From: Candidatus Gastranaerophilales bacterium
Lineage (GTDB): Bacteria > Cyanobacteriota > Vampirovibrionia > Gastranaerophilales > Gastranaerophilaceae
Direction: 5' to 3'
DNA: 10,465 nt
Assembly: GCA_947624665.1 (NCBI GenBank)
Contig: CANQLK010000054.1
Coordinates: 1-10,465, forward strand
Positions within the stretch are counted from its first letter, which is position 1, and the number at the start of each line of letters is the position of its first letter. Positions 7,288 through 10,465 of the stretch are shown here, piece after piece. The notes beneath the pieces were generated by a model. The model did no database searches, was not told the DNA's origin, and saw only the letters and a list, made by a program, of their open reading frames with translations. A program made the translations under genes and the position numbers.

Positions 7288-8145
7288 TGCCTTGTGGGCG
7301 GATATTATTGATGCTTTTAATGCATTCACTACTTCTGTACTTACTTCACCATTTTTAGCTTTTTGGTCTAAGAGAGATAATGCCTCTTTTTCAGACATTG
7401 AAGTTTTGTAGCTTCTTTGCTCTCTAAGCGCCGAATAAATATCGGCGACAGACAATATTTGTCCGATTATATCCGTATTTTCAGACATAGGATTATGATG
7501 ATTTTTTATTAAATTCAATACTCTTTCATTCATTCCCGTTGATGATAAAAGTTCATATCCCAACACGGAATGCAAATCCATTATATTTCGTTCTTCTTCT
7601 GTTAATTCTCCAGGCTTGCATAACAATTCGGGCGGAATTAATATCTTCCCGAAATCATGAAACGTGCATGCTTCTTCTAAAACTTTTTTATCTGCCGCAG
7701 ATATTCCCATTTCATTTGCTATGTTCATTGCACATGCCGTAGTTGTTAATATATGTGAATTTGATATGTTTAATATATTTTCGGGATAAACAACCTGCTT
7801 TAAACCTGCGGATTCCAATAATTCCGAAATTTTTTCATTATTTTTTATTAATGTTTTTACGAATTTAGGGTGAGAATAGGCTTTAAGTAATTGTCTTGTA
7901 TTGTATAAATTTCTTGCAGCAACGGGTGGTCGTGTGCATCTCCTCAAATCGGTTGCAGCCTGCGGCTTTATAAACAAATCTTTATTATTTGTTTCTATAC
8001 CGATTTCGGGATTATATTCTTTCACCCCGTTTATTCTATTTGTTAATATATTTATATTCTGTCCTGACTCTTTTATATTCAAAATATTTCTTCCAAAAAT
8101 CCAACCATATTTATTTAAAAACATACTTCTATTTAAAATTGCCAT
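7285..8145 (-). CDS. HD-GYP-like metal-dependent phosphohydrolase with an altered GYP loop
   Basis: The C-terminal half (about 120-280) of this 286-residue protein is an HD domain of HD-GYP type. Expected metal ligands and neighbours are present: H131, H163-D164, K167 in HDFGKILIPPELL, H192, H216-H217 and D235 in SVADIYSAL, followed by the family's RSYK near 244-247. Spacing H131-H163-H192 (32 and 29) equals that of the structurally known HD-GYP protein PmGH as I recall it. The DGxGYP loop is missing: the double His is followed by NPMSENTD, and HH to the last Asp is about ten residues shorter. Residue 127, where a third-metal Glu would lie, is Ile, suggesting a two-metal centre. The N-terminal 120 residues match nothing I know; no receiver, PAS or membrane segment is seen. 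Cyclic-di-GMP hydrolysis is possible but unproven. The start lacks a Shine-Dalgarno sequence and is the least certain part. Confidence 0.8.
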   Translation of the reverse strand: MAILNRSMFLNKYGWIFGRNILNIKESGQNINILTNRINGVKEYNPEIGIETNNKDLFIKPQAATDLRRCTRPPVAARNLYNTRQLLKAYSHPKFVKTLIKNNEKISELLESAGLKQVVYPENILNISNSHILTTTACAMNIANEMGISAADKKVLEEACTFHDFGKILIPPELLCKPGELTEEERNIMDLHSVLGYELLSSTGMNERVLNLIKNHHNPMSENTDIIGQILSVADIYSALREQRSYKTSMSEKEALSLLDQKAKNGEVSTEVVNALKASIISAHKA

Positions 8146-8155
8146 AAAAAGACTA

Positions 8156-8166
8156 TTGACATTATA
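8156..8166. promoter_or_regulatory. Overlapping divergent promoter elements (TTGACA on plus, TATAAT on minus)
   Basis: The 132-nt region between the HD gene and the pentapeptide gene contains TTGACATTATA. On the plus strand TTGACA (8156-8161) is a perfect -35 box, but the best -10 at 16 nt is only GAAAAT. On the minus strand TATAAT (8161-8166) is a perfect -10 box that would start the HD mRNA about 8 nt before its ATG; it has no clear -35. An alternative plus-strand promoter is TTGTTA (8221-8226) with TATGGT (8243-8248). Confidence 0.3.
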
Positions 8167-8264
8167 AAAATAAATAAGAAAATAAAATTATTCCTTAATA
8201 ATTTGTTTTATGTTATAAAATTGTTAAATTGGGGAATAGGATTATGGTTGAAGCATATCAGAAA

Positions 8265-8269
8265 AGGAG
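8265..8269 (+). promoter_or_regulatory. Shine-Dalgarno deciding the pentapeptide gene start
   Basis: AGGAG lies 8 nt before the ATG at 8278. The reading frame is open further back to a TTG at 8203, but that extension has no ribosome binding site. The ATG is therefore preferred. Confidence 0.85.
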
Positions 8270-8277
8270 AAAATTTA

Positions 8278-8793
8278 ATGTATTCAAAAGAAGAACTTGC
8301 GGAATTAATAATTAAAAATCCTGATGAGTACAATAATTATAAAAAGAATGTAGGAGAAATCGATTTAACCGAACTCGATTTTTCTAACATAACTATGGAA
8401 AATATTGACTTTACTAATACCGAACTTACAGGTACATCTTTTACGGATGCTCATTTGTCCAATTGTAATTTCGCAGGCAGCGACTTAAATGCGGCTGATT
8501 TTACCAGAGCTACCGTCGTTGAATGTGATTTCTCCGAAAGCGTGCTTAACGGTACCGATTTCAGTTATGCTTCGGTTAATTACTGCAATTTTACCGATGC
8601 CGATATGGCAGGTTGTATCGTTAAAGAAGCTGATTTGTCTGATTCCGATTTTACGGCAAGCGAAAATCTCTCTGCTACCAGAGCTGATGATACCACAATC
8701 TGGCCGGATAACGACTTATTACCCGATGATTTCGATACTAATTATTCAAAAGATGATGAAGATGAAGAAGAAAATATTTCTTCCGATTATTAA
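8278..8793 (+). CDS. Acidic pentapeptide-repeat protein
   Basis: The protein is 171 residues when begun at the ATG with the good Shine-Dalgarno. After a short helical N-terminus (1-25), twenty pentapeptides run from about 28 to 127. The central (i) residues fall exactly every five positions from L30 to F125, alternating Phe (35, 45, 55 ... 105, 125; V at 115) with Leu/Met/Val (30, 40 ... 120). This predicts a right-handed four-sided beta helix of five coils. Then come an IWPD motif and a 22-residue acidic tail. I count 41 Asp/Glu against 8 Lys/Arg. No signal peptide or membrane segment is present, so it is probably cytoplasmic. Pentapeptide proteins include gyrase-binding DNA mimics (Qnr, MfpA) but most have no known role; none can be assigned here. 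It is divergent from the HD-GYP-like gene and convergent with hppA. Confidence 0.9.
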   Translation: MYSKEELAELIIKNPDEYNNYKKNVGEIDLTELDFSNITMENIDFTNTELTGTSFTDAHLSNCNFAGSDLNAADFTRATVVECDFSESVLNGTDFSYASVNYCNFTDADMAGCIVKEADLSDSDFTASENLSATRADDTTIWPDNDLLPDDFDTNYSKDDEDEEENISSDY

Positions 8794-8806
8794 GACTGTT
8801 TTTCTG

Positions 8807-8845
8807 AAAAAAAAAGAGCGTATCATTTTGATACGCTCTTTTTTT
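8807..8845. terminator. Bidirectional terminator between the pentapeptide gene and hppA
   Basis: AGAGCGTATCA (8815-8825) pairs perfectly with TGATACGCTCT (8829-8839) around a TTT loop. An A-run precedes the stem and a T-run (8839-8845) follows it, so each strand reads as a hairpin plus T-tract. It sits 13 nt after the pentapeptide stop and 10 nt after the hppA stop, serving both convergent genes. Confidence 0.92.
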
Positions 8846-8855
8846 ACCTTTATTT

Positions 8856-10465
8856 TTATTTTTTTGTCGGTATTCTCATTCCGTAAAATGAGCGCAGAAC
8901 AAATATAATTGCTATTATAAACAATATACCGCCTGCTATGTGCGATGCCTTCGCAAATGACGGAAATATAGCAATTTCCATTGCCAAAAGTCCGAATAAT
9001 GTCGTAAATTTTATAATCGGATTCATAGCTACGGATGAAGTATCCTTAAACGGATCGCCTACCGTATCTCCTACTACTGTTGCATCATGCAATGGTGTGC
9101 CTTTTTCTTCCAAATCAACTTCAACAATTTTCTTTGCATTATCCCAACATCCGCCTGCATTCGCCATAAATACCGCTTGAAATAATCCGAAAATCGCTAT
9201 CCCTATTAAGTAACTTACAAAGAATGAAACGGGACTATTGTTATCATTTATCGGTGCCGACAGGCATGCAAGTGAAAGCGCAAAAGCAAAAAGAGCTATA
9301 AATATATTTGCCATGCCTTTTTGTGCATATTCCGTACATATTTTAACTACATCTTTTGAATTGTTTACATTTGCTTTTTTGTCATCAGACTCACCGAGTT
9401 TTATATTCTGTGAAATGTATTCAACGGCTCTGTATGCACCCGTAGTAACAGCTTGCATGGAAGCACCGCTGAACCAGTATATTACGGCTCCGCCCATTAA
9501 TAATCCAAGTATAGTATAAGGATTTAAGAGATTTAAAATCCCTTCAGGCGGTATACCCAGTGTCTTTTCGATAACAAGTATCAAAGAGAAAATCATAGTA
9601 GTAGCACCTACAACGGCAGTACCTATAAGTACAGGCTTTGAAGTTGCTTTAAATGTATTGCCTGCTCCGTCATTTTGCTCCAGAAACTTTTTAGCTGTTT
9701 CAAAATTAGGTTCAAACCCGAATTCATTTTTTATTTCTTCTTTAATATTTGGAATTTCTTCAATCAGCGATAATTCATAAACGGATTGAGCATTATCGGT
9801 AACAGGGCCGTAACTGTCAACAGCGATAGTAACAGGGCCCATTCCTAAAAATCCGAATGCAACAAGTCCGAATGCAAATATTGACGAGTATTGCATAATC
9901 TCGGATGGAATATTTAAACTTGCAAAATATGATATTGCCATTAATAAAACAATAACAAGTCCGATCCAAAATCCCGAGAAATTACCCGAAACTATCCCAG
10001 ATAATATAGTCAACGAAGCTCCGCCTTCTTTTGAAGCTGTTACAACTTCGCAGGTATGCTTCGCTTTAGGACTTGTAAATACTTTTGTAAATTCAGGAAT
10101 TAATGCCGCACCTAACGTACCGCAGCTTATTATTACCGACAGCGTCAGCCATAAATTATTCGGCAGATTTGCCAATAAATAACGGCTTACCGAGAATGTC
10201 ATACCTATTGATAAAATTGATGTAATCCATACTAAATTTGTTAAAGGAGCTTCAAAGTCCATATCGGATTTATCCGCATATACTACTTTGTTTATAAGAT
10301 TGTTAATTCCGTATGAAATAACAGATGTAATTATCATTAAATATCTCATTACAAAAATCCAAGTAAGTAATTGGATTTGATATTCGGGAAGAAAAACACC
10401 CAAAATTATAAAGCTTACAAGTGCTACACCCGTAACGCCGTATGTTTCAAACCCGTCAGCGGTAG
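8856..10465 (-). CDS. hppA: Membrane-bound ion-pumping pyrophosphatase, N-terminal part outside window
   Basis: HppA couples hydrolysis of pyrophosphate to export of H+ or Na+ across the membrane. The frame stays open to the window edge (TADGFETYGVT matches the family's ADLFESYxVT), so the TTG at 10403 is not the start. About 535 residues are present of a usual 650-800; the first pyrophosphate-binding motif should lie just outside. Visible signatures are VDSYGPVTDNA (codons 9789-9821), GNTFKATSK (about 9636-9662), NAGGCWDNAKK, and the active-site motif GDTVGDPFKDT (9039-9071), among many hydrophobic helices. The Lys in GNTFKATSK (9648-9650) is at the position where K+-independent enzymes carry Lys and K+-dependent ones Ala. 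The loop between TDNA and GNT is 42 residues against about 23 in typical members as I recall them. Whether H+ or Na+ is pumped cannot be told from the visible part. Confidence 0.95.
   Translation of the reverse strand, partial: TADGFETYGVTGVALVSFIILGVFLPEYQIQLLTWIFVMRYLMIITSVISYGINNLINKVVYADKSDMDFEAPLTNLVWITSILSIGMTFSVSRYLLANLPNNLWLTLSVIISCGTLGAALIPEFTKVFTSPKAKHTCEVVTASKEGGASLTILSGIVSGNFSGFWIGLVIVLLMAISYFASLNIPSEIMQYSSIFAFGLVAFGFLGMGPVTIAVDSYGPVTDNAQSVYELSLIEEIPNIKEEIKNEFGFEPNFETAKKFLEQNDGAGNTFKATSKPVLIGTAVVGATTMIFSLILVIEKTLGIPPEGILNLLNPYTILGLLMGGAVIYWFSGASMQAVTTGAYRAVEYISQNIKLGESDDKKANVNNSKDVVKICTEYAQKGMANIFIALFAFALSLACLSAPINDNNSPVSFFVSYLIGIAIFGLFQAVFMANAGGCWDNAKKIVEVDLEEKGTPLHDATVVGDTVGDPFKDTSSVAMNPIIKFTTLFGLLAMEIAIFPSFAKASHIAGGILFIIAIIFVLRSFYGMRIPTKK

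Noticed and set aside
8203..8277. 25-codon N-terminal extension of the pentapeptide gene starting at TTG
   Set aside because: It has no ribosome binding site, and a good AGGAG lies just before the ATG at 8278. The extension also overlaps the likely promoter region.
8489..8908. 139-codon plus-strand frame overlapping the pentapeptide gene and the shared terminator
   Set aside because: It runs through the terminator hairpin and into the antisense of hppA. The overlapping frame has perfect pentapeptide periodicity, so this one is not real.
10401..10403. TTG at 10403 as the start of hppA
   Set aside because: The frame continues to the window edge with family-matching sequence (TADGFETYGVT), so the gene is simply truncated by the window.

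Overview
The window is AT-rich bacterial chromosome, densely packed and organised in short transcription units. There are no phage genes, insertion sequences, CRISPR arrays or rRNA. An AsmA-family envelope protein implies a two-membrane cell. The compact dgt-dnaG-rpoD order, a short four-cysteine L28 and an ion-pumping pyrophosphatase fit an anaerobic or fermentative lineage. My best guess is a gut-type non-photosynthetic cyanobacterial relative (Melainabacteria/Gastranaerophilales). This rests on the overall gene mix and not on a diagnostic marker; Elusimicrobiota or another Gram-negative, AT-rich anaerobe would also fit.

Layout. 1-67: 5' part of a tRNA-Gln(CUG) on the minus strand, cut by the window edge. 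107-2725: a large AsmA-like protein, minus. 2788-2816: a strong terminator. 2821-6869: a tight minus-strand operon read dgt, dnaG, rpoD (dNTP hydrolase, primase, primary sigma factor). dgt and dnaG abut with no gap, and dnaG and rpoD are 5 nt apart. 6870-7043: a divergent intergenic region separating dgt from rpmB (ribosomal protein L28, plus strand, 7044-7235, own terminator). 7285-8145: an HD-GYP-like metal phosphohydrolase, minus. 8146-8277: a second divergent intergenic region. 8278-8793: a very acidic pentapeptide-repeat protein, plus. 8807-8845: a bidirectional terminator. 8856-10465: the C-terminal 535 residues of a membrane pyrophosphatase (HppA), minus, continuing past the window edge.

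How the genes work together. dgt, dnaG and rpoD set nucleotide pools, replication priming and housekeeping transcription, and rpmB supports translation. The AsmA-like protein serves the envelope. HppA recycles the pyrophosphate made by those biosyntheses into an ion gradient. The HD protein and the pentapeptide protein are divergent neighbours of unknown role and are the least ordinary part of the window.

I see no clear undescribed multi-gene system. The items worth a second look are the HD-GYP-like protein with an intact metal site but a shortened loop lacking GYP, the strongly acidic pentapeptide coil with stacked cysteines, the insertion-bearing HppA, and an extended segment in DnaG.
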